Source of the DNA: Hyphomicrobiales bacterium
Lineage (GTDB): Bacteria > Pseudomonadota > Alphaproteobacteria > Rhizobiales > Xanthobacteraceae
Length of the DNA stretch: 64,000 nucleotides
Reading direction: 5' to 3'
Assembly (NCBI GenBank): GCA_017305665.1
Contig: JAFKKH010000027.1
Location: 1-64,000, forward strand
The notes below the pieces were generated by a model that did no database searches, had not been told where the DNA came from, and saw only the letters and a list, made by a program, of their open reading frames with translations. Within the stretch, counting starts at the first letter, position 1. The number at the start of each line of letters is the position of its first letter. Of this stretch, positions 17,297 to 25,319 are shown one piece after another. The translations under genes were made by a program, and so were the position numbers.

Positions 17297-17872
17297 ATGA
17301 TCATGACCACCGCATCTCCCGAAGTCTCCAGCGACGGCGTCATCACCGGGCCTCCTGAGCCGGCGCGCAAGAATTTCATGGATCGCTTCATCGACTCCAT
17401 CGAGTGGGTGGCGGCGTTCTTCGTCGGCATCGTGGCGCTGAACACTTTCACCGCGGTGTTCATGCGGAAGTTCTTCTCGGTGACGATTCCGGACTACTAC
17501 AATTTCGGCCAGTTCCTGCTTGGCATCCTGATCTTCTGGGGCATCGCGGCGACCAGCTATCGCGGCACCCACATCACCGTCGATCTGGTCTGGGCCAACG
17601 CGACGCCGAAATACCAGCGCTGGATCGACGTGTTCGCGACCCTGGTGCTGCTGTTCGTGGTCACGGTGCAGACCTACACGCTGTTCGACAAGGTCGTGGT
17701 CACCCGCAACGACCACATCCTCACCATGGATCTGCAGCTGCCGATCTGGCCGTTCTTCGCCGTCGCCTGGATCGGCGACGTGTCCGCGGTGCTGCTGATC
17801 GCGATCCGCACATATCGCCTGATCTTCCATCCGGAGCAGGTGCACGATGCAAAAATCAAGACGGCGGAGTAG
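17297..17872 (+). CDS. TRAP transporter small permease (DctQ type)
   Basis: 191 residues with four predicted membrane segments (about 35-60, 70-90, 108-130 and 145-170), the normal topology of DctQ subunits, with the usual R-G-T-H-I-T-V-D loop. It joins the large permease in a sodium-driven organic-acid importer. The start is uncertain: ATG at 17297 or at 17303, neither with a strong site. The large permease begins 6 bases after its stop. Confidence 0.9.
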   Translation: MIMTTASPEVSSDGVITGPPEPARKNFMDRFIDSIEWVAAFFVGIVALNTFTAVFMRKFFSVTIPDYYNFGQFLLGILIFWGIAATSYRGTHITVDLVWANATPKYQRWIDVFATLVLLFVVTVQTYTLFDKVVVTRNDHILTMDLQLPIWPFFAVAWIGDVSAVLLIAIRTYRLIFHPEQVHDAKIKTAE

Positions 17873-17878
17873 GCGGTC

Positions 17879-19189
17879 ATGGAACTGAGCGCCGAAGCCG
17901 TCGCCGTCATCGGCTTTGTCACCCTCTTCGTGCTGATGCTGCTGCGCGTGCCGGTCGGCATGGCGATGGGCCTCGTCGGCGTCACCGGCTTCGGCTACCT
18001 GACCGGCATGGAGCCGGCGCTGAAGTTGGTCGGCCAGACGGTGATGCGCACCGTCACCGACTATTCCTTCGGCGTGATCCCGATGTTCCTGCTGATGGGC
18101 GCCTTCGTGTCGGTGTCCGGCATCAGCCGTGAACTGTTCCGCGCCGCCAACACCTTCGTCGGGCACTGGAAGGGCGGGCTCGGCATCGCAACCATCGGTG
18201 CCTGCGGCGGCTTCGCCGCGATTTCCGGCTCGTCGGTGGCGACCGCCGCGACCTTCTCGGCGGTGGCCTATCCCGAGATGCGGCGGTTCGGGTATCCGCA
18301 ATCGTTCTCCACCGGCGTCATCGCGGTCGGCGGCACGCTCGGCGCGATGCTGCCGCCGTCCACCGTGCTCGTGGTCTACGGCATCATCACCCAGCAGGAT
18401 ATCGGCAAGCTGTTCATCGCCGGCGTGATCCCGGGGTTGCTCGCGATCTGCATGCACATGATCACGATCGCGATCATCGGCGTTACGCGGCCGGGTTTTC
18501 TGCCGGCCGGGCCGCGCAGCAACTGGCGTGAGCGCGCAGCGGCGCTACGCGATGTCTGGTCGCCGCTGTTGCTGTTCCTATTCGTGATCGGCGGCCTCTA
18601 TGGCGGTTTCTTCATTCCGACTGAGGCCGGCGCAGTCGGCGCGGTCGGCGCCTTCGTGATCGGTATCCTGCGCGGCAAGTTGAACCGCGAAGGCATCCTG
18701 CAATCGCTGTTGCAGGCGACCCGCACCGCCGCGGCTGTCTTCACCGTGCTGATTGGCGCGCTGTGCTTCGGCTATTTCCTCACCATCACCCAGACGCCGC
18801 AGCACGTCACCGAATTCCTCACCGGACTCGGCGTCGGGCGTTACGGTGTGCTGGTCCTGATTCTGCTGATGTATCTGGTGCTGGGCTGCCTGATGGACGC
18901 CATGGCGATGATCATCCTGACCGTGCCGATTGTGTTTCCGGTGGTCACCGCGCTCGGCTTCGATCCGATCTGGTTCGGCATCATCATCGTGATGACCGTT
19001 GAACTCGGCTTGATCCATCCTCCTGTCGGCATGAACGTCTTCGTCATCAAGAGCGTGATCAAGGACGTCAACATGTCCACGATCTTTGCCGGCGTGCTGC
19101 CGTTCGTGGCGACCGACCTGATCCGGCTGGCCCTGCTCATCGCGTTTCCGCTGCTGGCGACCTGGCTGCCGATGCACATGGGCGGATAA
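17879..19189 (+). CDS. TRAP transporter large permease (DctM type)
   Basis: 436 residues with about twelve membrane segments. Motifs of the family include the G-x-G-x-L near A-N-T-F-V-G-H-W-K-G-G-L-G, the G-T-L-G-A-M-L-P-P-S-T loop, and P-T-E-A-G-A-V-G-A. It carries the translocation path of the importer and forms one transcription unit with the two preceding genes. Confidence 0.94.
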   Translation: MELSAEAVAVIGFVTLFVLMLLRVPVGMAMGLVGVTGFGYLTGMEPALKLVGQTVMRTVTDYSFGVIPMFLLMGAFVSVSGISRELFRAANTFVGHWKGGLGIATIGACGGFAAISGSSVATAATFSAVAYPEMRRFGYPQSFSTGVIAVGGTLGAMLPPSTVLVVYGIITQQDIGKLFIAGVIPGLLAICMHMITIAIIGVTRPGFLPAGPRSNWRERAAALRDVWSPLLLFLFVIGGLYGGFFIPTEAGAVGAVGAFVIGILRGKLNREGILQSLLQATRTAAAVFTVLIGALCFGYFLTITQTPQHVTEFLTGLGVGRYGVLVLILLMYLVLGCLMDAMAMIILTVPIVFPVVTALGFDPIWFGIIIVMTVELGLIHPPVGMNVFVIKSVIKDVNMSTIFAGVLPFVATDLIRLALLIAFPLLATWLPMHMGG

Positions 19190-19206
19190 CGACGCGGAGG
19201 CTGAAA

Positions 19207-19668
19207 ATGGCGCCTGTTCTCGAAACCAAATACGTTTTCACCATCACCGCGCTGATCGGTCCCGTCATCAATGCCGGCGAGATCGGCCACGGCGTGCGCC
19301 GCGTCATTCCGGTGATCGGCGGCGAGATCCGCGGCGAGGGCATCAGCGGCAAGATCCTGCCGTCGGGCGCCGACTTCCAGATCATCCGCGCCAACGAGCT
19401 GATCGAGCTGGAGGCGAAATATGCGCTCGAGACCGACGACGGTGCGTTCGTCTATGTCGCCAACTACGGCATCCGCTTCGGGCCGCCGGAGTTGATGCAG
19501 CAACTCAAGCGGGGCGAGCCGGTCGATCCGAAGCTGATCTATTTCCGTACCACGCCGCGCTTCGAGACCGGCCATCCGAAATATCGCTGGCTGATGGAGA
19601 ACCTGTTCGTGGGATCGGCCGCGCGCCACGCCGAGCGCGTGGTCATCGACGTGCATCAGGTGCTGTAG
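19207..19668 (+). CDS. DUF3237-family protein
   Basis: 153 residues; the chain runs E-T-K-Y-V-F-T-I-T-A at the start to G-H-P-K-Y-R-W-L at the C-terminal end, as in DUF3237 beta-barrel proteins. The family is often found beside TRAP or aromatic-catabolic genes and lacks an established activity. A GGAGG site precedes the ATG, and the gene starts 17 bases after the TRAP large permease, so it probably belongs to that operon. Confidence 0.85.
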   Translation: MAPVLETKYVFTITALIGPVINAGEIGHGVRRVIPVIGGEIRGEGISGKILPSGADFQIIRANELIELEAKYALETDDGAFVYVANYGIRFGPPELMQQLKRGEPVDPKLIYFRTTPRFETGHPKYRWLMENLFVGSAARHAERVVIDVHQVL

Positions 19669-19693
19669 TTTCTTCTGAAAATCGGCGACTTCC

Positions 19694-19780
19694 GTCATCC
19701 TGAGGTGCGAGCGAAGCGCGGCTCGAAGGATCGCCGTCGCCCTTCGAGGGCCGCTGAAGAAGCGGCCACCTCAGGGTGAC
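19694..19780. repeat. Interspersed hairpin repeat, family B
   Basis: GTCATCCTGAGG at the left and CCTCAGGGTGAC at the right bracket an inner CTTCGAG-type core. It follows the TRAP/DUF3237 operon and may serve as a terminator or simply be a mobile repeat. Confidence 0.75.
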
Positions 19781-19879
19781 GGCGTCGGACAGGTTTTCGA
19801 TGCACATCAGCAACAAGGGGTTTCCGCAGGGACGACATCAATTGGATTTCGCCCACACCCATTGACTCCCGTCCTATTC

Positions 19880-19894
19880 GTTATAGAACATAAC
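19880..19894. promoter_or_regulatory. Short inverted repeat upstream of the crotonase gene
   Basis: GTTAT and ATAAC separated by five bases in an AT-rich stretch 28 bases before the start codon of the hydroxycinnamate-cluster crotonase. It suits a MarR-type operator or promoter element; low confidence. Confidence 0.35.
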
Positions 19895-19921
19895 TATTCT
19901 GAACAGGACGTAATTGTCGCC

Positions 19922-20725
19922 ATGGGAAACGCCGCTTCTGCCGCATCAGCGGATCATTCCGCGCTGCTCACCGTCGAGAGGGTCGGGGCCGTGCTCACGG
20001 TCGGCCTGAACCGGCCGGCCAAGCGCAACGCGTTGAACGACGGCATCATCCTCGCCATCGGCGACTGCTTTTCCGATCTGTCCGACGACATCGGCGCGGT
20101 GGTGATCCACGGCGTCGGCGATCATTTCTCCTCCGGGCTCGACCTGTCCGAACTCACCGATCACGACGCCACCGGTGGCCTGATCCATTCCCAGATGTGG
20201 CACCGGGTGTTCGACCGCATTCAATACAGCCGTGTGCCCGTGATCGCCGCGCTGAAGGGCGCGGTGATCGGCGGCGGTCTTGAGCTCGCCTGTGCCGCGC
20301 ATATCCGTGTCGCCGAGCCGTCGGCCTATTTCGCGCTGCCGGAAGGCCAGCGCGGCATCTTCGTCGGCGGCGGCGGGTCGGTGCGACTGCCGCGCCTGAT
20401 CGGCGTCTCCCGCATGACCGACATGATGCTGACCGGCCGCGTCTATTCCGCGACCGAAGGTGCGTCCCATGGCTTCTCCCAGTACCTCACCGAGGAGGGC
20501 GGCGCCTTCGCCAAGGCGATGGAGCTGGCGGAGCGCATCACGAAAAATGCACCGCTGACCAATTTCGCGGTATTGCAGGCGCTGCCGATGATCGCGGAAG
20601 CCAATCCGCAGACCGGCCTCCTGATGGAATCCCTGATGGCGACCGTGGCGCAAAGCGACAAGGAAGCCAAGGCGCGAATCCGCGCCTTCCTCGATCGCAA
20701 GACGGCGAAGGTCAAACCGGTCTAG
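19922..20725 (+). CDS. Enoyl-CoA hydratase-family (crotonase) enzyme of the hydroxycinnamate cluster
   Basis: 267 residues from the ATG at 19922 (an alternative TTG start lies at 19862). Both catalytic glutamate positions are kept: G-A-V-I-G-G-G-L-E-L-A and A-L-P-E-G-Q-R-G-I-F. F-S-S-G-L-D-L supplies the first oxyanion strand. It differs clearly from the Pseudomonas feruloyl-CoA hydratase-lyase, so its exact reaction (hydration only, or hydration plus retro-aldol cleavage) is undetermined. Neighbouring feruloyl-CoA synthase, SDR and thioesterase suggest it hydrates aromatic enoyl-CoA. Confidence 0.85.
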   Translation: MGNAASAASADHSALLTVERVGAVLTVGLNRPAKRNALNDGIILAIGDCFSDLSDDIGAVVIHGVGDHFSSGLDLSELTDHDATGGLIHSQMWHRVFDRIQYSRVPVIAALKGAVIGGGLELACAAHIRVAEPSAYFALPEGQRGIFVGGGGSVRLPRLIGVSRMTDMMLTGRVYSATEGASHGFSQYLTEEGGAFAKAMELAERITKNAPLTNFAVLQALPMIAEANPQTGLLMESLMATVAQSDKEAKARIRAFLDRKTAKVKPV

Positions 20726-20773
20726 AGCATGATCCCGAAAAGTGGATACCGATTTTCGGACAAGATCATGCTC
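20725..20773. repeat. Imperfect stem-loop repeat (gagcatgatc type)
   Basis: GAGCATGATC at the left pairs with GATCATGCTC at the right, with a CCGAAAAGTGG/ATTTTCGG inner pair. It begins at the last base of the crotonase stop codon. Elements of this type are widespread in Rhizobiales. It may attenuate expression of the following gene. Confidence 0.7.
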
Positions 20774-20790
20774 AAACAAAAGAAAAAGTA

Positions 20791-20823
20791 AGAGTCCGAT
20801 TCATCCTCGATGAATCAGACTCT
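20791..20823. repeat. 33-base inverted repeat between crotonase and fcs
   Basis: Two 15-base arms (AGAGTCCGATTCATC and GATGAATCAGACTCT) pair with one mismatch around a 3-base loop. It ends 21 bases before the fcs start codon. Together with the previous stem-loop it makes a double-hairpin spacer. Confidence 0.7.
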
Positions 20824-20844
20824 AACGGCAGGACATCGATCAAT

Positions 20845-22731
20845 ATGAGTGCTCCGGCGGCGAGGAACAGCAAGACGGCAGGCGCGGAGACCGTTGCGCC
20901 GCTGCGGCCGATCTCGTTCGGCAATCCCGCTGTAAACGTGGAGCGTCGCGCCGACGGCACCGTCTATCTGCGTCCGATCGCACAACTCGGCGACTATCCG
21001 GTGCGCCTCACCGACCGGCTGCATCATTGGGCGGTAATGTCGCCCGATCGCATCTTCATGGCGGAGCGCAAGGCCGACGGCGGCTGGCGCGAATTGACCT
21101 ATCGGCAACTGCTGGCGTCGAGCCGCGCCATCGCTTCCGCGCTGCTGACGCGCGGCCTGTCGGCTGAAAAGCCCATCGTCATCCTTTCGGGCAATTCCAT
21201 CGATCACGCGCTGATGATCTTCGGCGCGCTCTATGCCGGCATTCCGTTCTGTCCGGTGTCGCCGGCTTATTCGCTGGTATCGAAGGATTACGGCAAGCTC
21301 TCCTTCCTGATGAAGCTTTTGACGCCAGGTCTCGTGTTCGCCGACGATGCGGCGCTGTTCGCGGACGCGCTGCGCGCCAATGTGCCCGAGACCACCGAGA
21401 TCGCGGCGACGCGCGGCGAGGTGCCGGGACGTCGCGTCACCGCGTTGGCCGATCTGCTCGCGACACCGGAACACGCCGGCCTTGACGCTACACACAACGC
21501 CATCGGCCCCGACACCATCGCGAAATTCCTGCTGACCTCGGGCTCGACCGGCAATCCCAAGGCGGTCGTCAACACCCAGCGCATGATCTGCGCCAACCAG
21601 GTGATGCTGCGCGAGACGCTGGCTTTCCTGAAGGACGAGCCGCCGGTCATTATCGACTGGCTGCCGTGGAATCACACGTTCGGCGGTAACCACAATATCG
21701 GGCTGACCTTGTTCAATGGCGGTTCGATGTATCTCGACGAAGGCAAGCCGACGCCCGCCGGGATCGGTCAGACCATCCGCAACCTTCGCGAGATATCGCC
21801 GACGGTCTATTTCAACGTGCCGAAGGGGTACGAGTCGCTGCTGCCGTATTTCCGCGATGACGCGGCCTTGCGCAAGAAGTTCTTCAGCAAGCTGCACGCG
21901 ATGTTCTTTTCCGGCGCGGCGCTGTCTCCCTACGTCTGGAACGGTCTCGACGAATTGTCGGTGCAGGAAACCGGCGTGCGGGTGCCGATGCTGACCGGCC
22001 TCGGCGCTACCGAGACCTCGCCGTTCTTCATGTCGGTGACCCCTGAGACCAGCCGTTCAGGTCATGTCGGGCTGCCGGTGCTCGGCAACGATGCCAAGCT
22101 CGTGCCCAACAACGGCAAAATGGAAGTCCGCGCCAAGGGACCGAATGTCACGCCGGGTTACTGGCGTCAGCCTGAATTGACCGCGAAAGCCTTCGACGAG
22201 GAAGGTTATTACAAGTTCGGCGATGCGCTGAAGCCGGCGGTTGACGACGACTTCGACGCTGGATTCGATTTCGATGGCCGCATTTCCGAGGACTTCAAGC
22301 TCGCGAGCGGTACCTGGGTCAGCGTCGGGCCGCTGCGCGCTCGCTTCGTTGCCGCCTGTGCGCCGCTGGTGCGCGACGTGGTCATTGCCGGGATCAATCG
22401 CGACGAGCTTGCGGGGCTGGTGATCCTCGATCTCGATGGCTGCCGCGTCGCGAATCCGGCCTTGCCCGCCGACAATCTCGCCGCCGCGGCGTCCGACCCG
22501 AAAATACGACAGGCGTTCCGCGAGCGGCTGGCGACATTCGCAAGTGCCGCGACGGGATCGTCGACGCGGATCGCGCGTGCCGTGCTGCTCGATACGCCGC
22601 TGTCGATCGATCGCGGCGAAGTCACCGACAAGGGATCGATCAACCAGCGCGCGGTGCTCGACCATCGTGCCGGGACGATCGAGGATATCTACGCGGCGTC
22701 GCCGTCGGACAAGGTCATTGTATTGGTTTAA
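20845..22731 (+). CDS. fcs: Feruloyl-CoA synthase-type AMP-binding enzyme
   Basis: 628 residues. ATP-dependent CoA ligase of hydroxycinnamic acids. The AMP-binding motif L-T-S-G-S-T-G-N-P-K is near residue 231, G-A-T-E-T-S-P follows about 160 residues later, and a C-terminal T-D-K-G-S-I-N-Q-R holds the catalytic Lys. D-W-L-P-W-N-H-T-F-G-G-N-H-N is specific to the feruloyl-CoA synthase family. Equivalent to couB of R. palustris by family and context. Cotranscription with the crotonase is likely although two hairpins intervene. Confidence 0.9.
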   Translation: MSAPAARNSKTAGAETVAPLRPISFGNPAVNVERRADGTVYLRPIAQLGDYPVRLTDRLHHWAVMSPDRIFMAERKADGGWRELTYRQLLASSRAIASALLTRGLSAEKPIVILSGNSIDHALMIFGALYAGIPFCPVSPAYSLVSKDYGKLSFLMKLLTPGLVFADDAALFADALRANVPETTEIAATRGEVPGRRVTALADLLATPEHAGLDATHNAIGPDTIAKFLLTSGSTGNPKAVVNTQRMICANQVMLRETLAFLKDEPPVIIDWLPWNHTFGGNHNIGLTLFNGGSMYLDEGKPTPAGIGQTIRNLREISPTVYFNVPKGYESLLPYFRDDAALRKKFFSKLHAMFFSGAALSPYVWNGLDELSVQETGVRVPMLTGLGATETSPFFMSVTPETSRSGHVGLPVLGNDAKLVPNNGKMEVRAKGPNVTPGYWRQPELTAKAFDEEGYYKFGDALKPAVDDDFDAGFDFDGRISEDFKLASGTWVSVGPLRARFVAACAPLVRDVVIAGINRDELAGLVILDLDGCRVANPALPADNLAAAASDPKIRQAFRERLATFASAATGSSTRIARAVLLDTPLSIDRGEVTDKGSINQRAVLDHRAGTIEDIYAASPSDKVIVLV

Positions 22732-22755
22732 ACGGACATAGTTGAGGAGAACGTC

Positions 22756-23517
22756 ATGCAGTTGAAGGGTCAGGCCGCCATCGTCACCGGCGGCGCATCC
22801 GGGTTAGGCGCCGCCACCGCACGTAAGCTCGCCGCGCAAGGCGCCAAGGTCGCGGTCTGCGATCTCAACACCAAGCTCGCGGAGGAACTGGCGAAGGAGA
22901 TCGGCGGCGTCGCCGTGGCCTGCGACGTATCCGACGCTGCGTCGGGCGAAGCCGCCATTGTTGCGGCAGCAAAGGCCCATGGCCCGGCGCGCGTGCTGGT
23001 CAACTGCGCCGGCATCGGCGTGGCCAAGCGCGTGATCGGCCGCGAGGGTCCGCATGGACTCGCCGACTTCAACAAGGTGATCAGCGTCAACCTGATCGGC
23101 ACGTTCAACATGCTGCGGCTCGCGACCACCGAGATGTCGAAGCTCGAGCCGCTCGCCGGTGGCGAGCGTGGCGTGGTCATTAACACCGCGTCGGTCGCGG
23201 CCTATGATGGTCAGATCGGCCAGGCGGCCTATTCGGCGTCCAAGGGCGGCATCGTCGGCATGACGCTGCCGATCGCGCGCGAGCTCGCGCAGTTCGGCAT
23301 CCGCGTCCTGACCATCGCGCCGGGCCTGTTCCTGACGCCGCTGCTCGGTGCCCTGCCGCAGGCCGCGCAGGACAGCCTCGCCAGCGCGATCCCGTTCCCG
23401 CACCGGCTCGGCTCGCCGGACGAATACGCGTCGCTGGCGATGCACATGATCGACAATCCGTATCTCAACGGCGAGGTCGTGCGGCTCGATGCCTCGCTGC
23501 GCATGGCGCCGAAATAG
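22756..23517 (+). CDS. SDR, type II 3-hydroxyacyl-CoA dehydrogenase-like
   Basis: 253 residues. Short-chain dehydrogenase with T-G-G-A-S-G-L-G NAD motif at 12-19, N-C-A-G, and catalytic Y-S-A-S-K. The insert after N-C-A-G-I and the A-P-G-L-F-L-T-P-L-L segment match the HSD10/type II 3-hydroxyacyl-CoA dehydrogenase branch. In context it would oxidise the aromatic 3-hydroxyacyl-CoA made by the hydratase. A GAGGAG site lies just before the ATG; the gene begins 24 bases after fcs. Confidence 0.9.
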   Translation: MQLKGQAAIVTGGASGLGAATARKLAAQGAKVAVCDLNTKLAEELAKEIGGVAVACDVSDAASGEAAIVAAAKAHGPARVLVNCAGIGVAKRVIGREGPHGLADFNKVISVNLIGTFNMLRLATTEMSKLEPLAGGERGVVINTASVAAYDGQIGQAAYSASKGGIVGMTLPIARELAQFGIRVLTIAPGLFLTPLLGALPQAAQDSLASAIPFPHRLGSPDEYASLAMHMIDNPYLNGEVVRLDASLRMAPK

Positions 23518-23530
23518 GCGAGGGTAGGAG

Positions 23531-23950
23531 ATGTTCGTTCACCGCAGGGACGTCCAGATCCAGTGGGGCGATTGCGACCCCGCCAACATCGTCTATTACC
23601 CGCGCTACTTCGAGATGTTCGACGACTCCACCTCGATCATGTTCGAGGCGGCCGGCTTTTCCAAGCAGGACATCGTCAAGAAGTATGGGCTGGTTGGCAT
23701 CCCCATGGTGGACACCCGCGCCAAATTCCATATCGCCTCGACTTATGGCGACTGGATCACCATCGAAAGCCATGTTGAGGCCTGGCGGCGGTCGAGCTTC
23801 GACGTGGTGCATCGGGTGCTGAAGGGCGAGGCGTTGGCGATCGAGGCGTTCGAGACCCGCGTGCTGGTCGGACATCACCCCGACGACCCGGACAAGCTGA
23901 AATCCGCTCCGGTGCCGCCGGAGATCATCGAGAGGTTCAACCGCGGTTAA
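23531..23950 (+). CDS. 4-hydroxybenzoyl-CoA thioesterase-type enzyme
   Basis: 139 residues. Hotdog enzyme with W-G-D-C-D-P-A-N-I-V-Y-Y-P-R-Y near residues 12-26, the active-site signature (Asp) of 4-hydroxybenzoyl-CoA thioesterases. It would release the free hydroxybenzoate (or a related acid) from its CoA ester. The gene is 13 bases after the SDR and completes a four-gene CoA pathway. Confidence 0.9.
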   Translation: MFVHRRDVQIQWGDCDPANIVYYPRYFEMFDDSTSIMFEAAGFSKQDIVKKYGLVGIPMVDTRAKFHIASTYGDWITIESHVEAWRRSSFDVVHRVLKGEALAIEAFETRVLVGHHPDDPDKLKSAPVPPEIIERFNRG

Positions 23951-24054
23951 CGATCTGCCGGGGCTGACTCGGCCGCGGCCATGACCTAAAGGAGGGGCTG
24001 ACCCCACACTGGACTTATCTAGAGTGCAAAGCAATTTTCAAACGGGAGGAATGA

Positions 24055-25212
24055 ATGAATAAACTGACTCTATCCGCCGCGGCTGCCGCGCTGTCGCTGG
24101 CTCTGCCGGCGCTGGCCGTTCCGGCCGCCGCGCAATCCAACGAGATCACGATCGGCATCACCGTGACGACCACCGGTCCGGCGGCAGCGCTCGGCATTCC
24201 CGAGCGCAACGCGCTGGAATTCGTCACCAAGGAAATCGCGGGCGTGCCGCTGAAGGTCATCGTGCTCGACGACGGCGGCGATCCGACCAATGCCACCAAC
24301 AATGCGCGGCGTTTCGTCACCGAATCCAAGGCCGACATCATCATGGGCTCGTCGACCACGCCGCCATCGGTCGCGGTGTCGAACGTCGCCAACGAGGCGC
24401 ACGTCCCGCATATCGGCCTCGCGCCGTTCCCGATCACCCCTGAGCGGGCCAAATGGTCGGTCACCATGCCGCAGCCGATTCCGATCGTCGGCAAGGTGAT
24501 GTACGACCACATGAAGGCGCACAACGTCAAAACCGTGGGATACATCGGCTACTCGGATTCGTACGGTGATCTCTGGATCAACGACCTCAAGAAGCAGACC
24601 GGCCCGATGGGCATCAAGGTCGTTGATGAGGAGCGCTTCGCGCGGCCCGACACCTCGGTCACCGGTCAGGTGCTGAAACTGGTCGCCGCCAATCCCGACG
24701 CGATCCTCGTCGGCGCGTCCGGCACCGCCGCGGCGCTGCCGCAGACCGAACTGCGTAACCGCGGCTACAAGGGGCTGATCTACCAGACCCACGGTGCCGC
24801 CAGCATGGACTTCATTCGCATTGCCGGAAAGGCGGCGGAGGGTGTTCTGATGGCGTCAGGGCCGGTGATGGATCCCGAGGATCAGCCGGACAGCGCGCTG
24901 ACCAAAAAGCCGGGCCTGGCGCTGGTCAAGGCTTACGAAGCCAAGTATGGCCCGAACAGCCGCAGCCAGTTCGCGGGGCATGCCTATGATGCCTTCAAGG
25001 TGCTGGAGCGCATCGTTCCGGTGGCGCTGAAGAAGGCCAAGCCGGGTACGCAGGAATTCCGCGAGGCGATCCGCGAGGCGCTGCTGACCGAGCATGAAAT
25101 CGCGGCGAGCCAGGGCGTCTACAATTTCACCGAGAAGGATCGCTACGGTCTCGACGACCGCTCGCGCATCCTGCTCACGGTGAAGAACGGCAAGTACGTT
25201 CTGGTCAAGTAA
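24055..25212 (+). CDS. ABC transporter substrate-binding protein, branched-chain type
   Basis: 385 residues with a signal peptide ending near V-P-A-A-A|Q-S-N (about residue 27). The Leu/Ile/Val-binding type-I fold is shown by E-I-T-I-G-I-T and A-D-I-I-M-G-S-S. Ligand probably an aromatic acid by analogy with the p-coumarate-binding protein beside couAB in R. palustris. A strong GGGAGGA site precedes the ATG. It is the last plus-strand gene before a strong terminator; permease and ATPase genes lie at 28586-32114. Confidence 0.9.
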   Translation: MNKLTLSAAAAALSLALPALAVPAAAQSNEITIGITVTTTGPAAALGIPERNALEFVTKEIAGVPLKVIVLDDGGDPTNATNNARRFVTESKADIIMGSSTTPPSVAVSNVANEAHVPHIGLAPFPITPERAKWSVTMPQPIPIVGKVMYDHMKAHNVKTVGYIGYSDSYGDLWINDLKKQTGPMGIKVVDEERFARPDTSVTGQVLKLVAANPDAILVGASGTAAALPQTELRNRGYKGLIYQTHGAASMDFIRIAGKAAEGVLMASGPVMDPEDQPDSALTKKPGLALVKAYEAKYGPNSRSQFAGHAYDAFKVLERIVPVALKKAKPGTQEFREAIREALLTEHEIAASQGVYNFTEKDRYGLDDRSRILLTVKNGKYVLVK

Positions 25213-25270
25213 TCGGCGATCCGCCTCGCGCCGCCGCGTTGCAGCGGCGCTGGCGATGGCCTCATGACAA

Positions 25271-25302
25271 AAAAGGCCGGCCTCTTTCGGGGCCGGCCTT
25301 TT
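25271..25302. terminator. Strong bidirectional terminator
   Basis: A perfect 12-bp stem (AAAAGGCCGGCC with GGCCGGCCTTTT) around an 8-base loop, with a T-run in both directions. It lies between the stops of the convergent binding-protein and MFS genes. Confidence 0.9.
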
Positions 25303-25319
25303 CCACGAGAAGATGCAGG

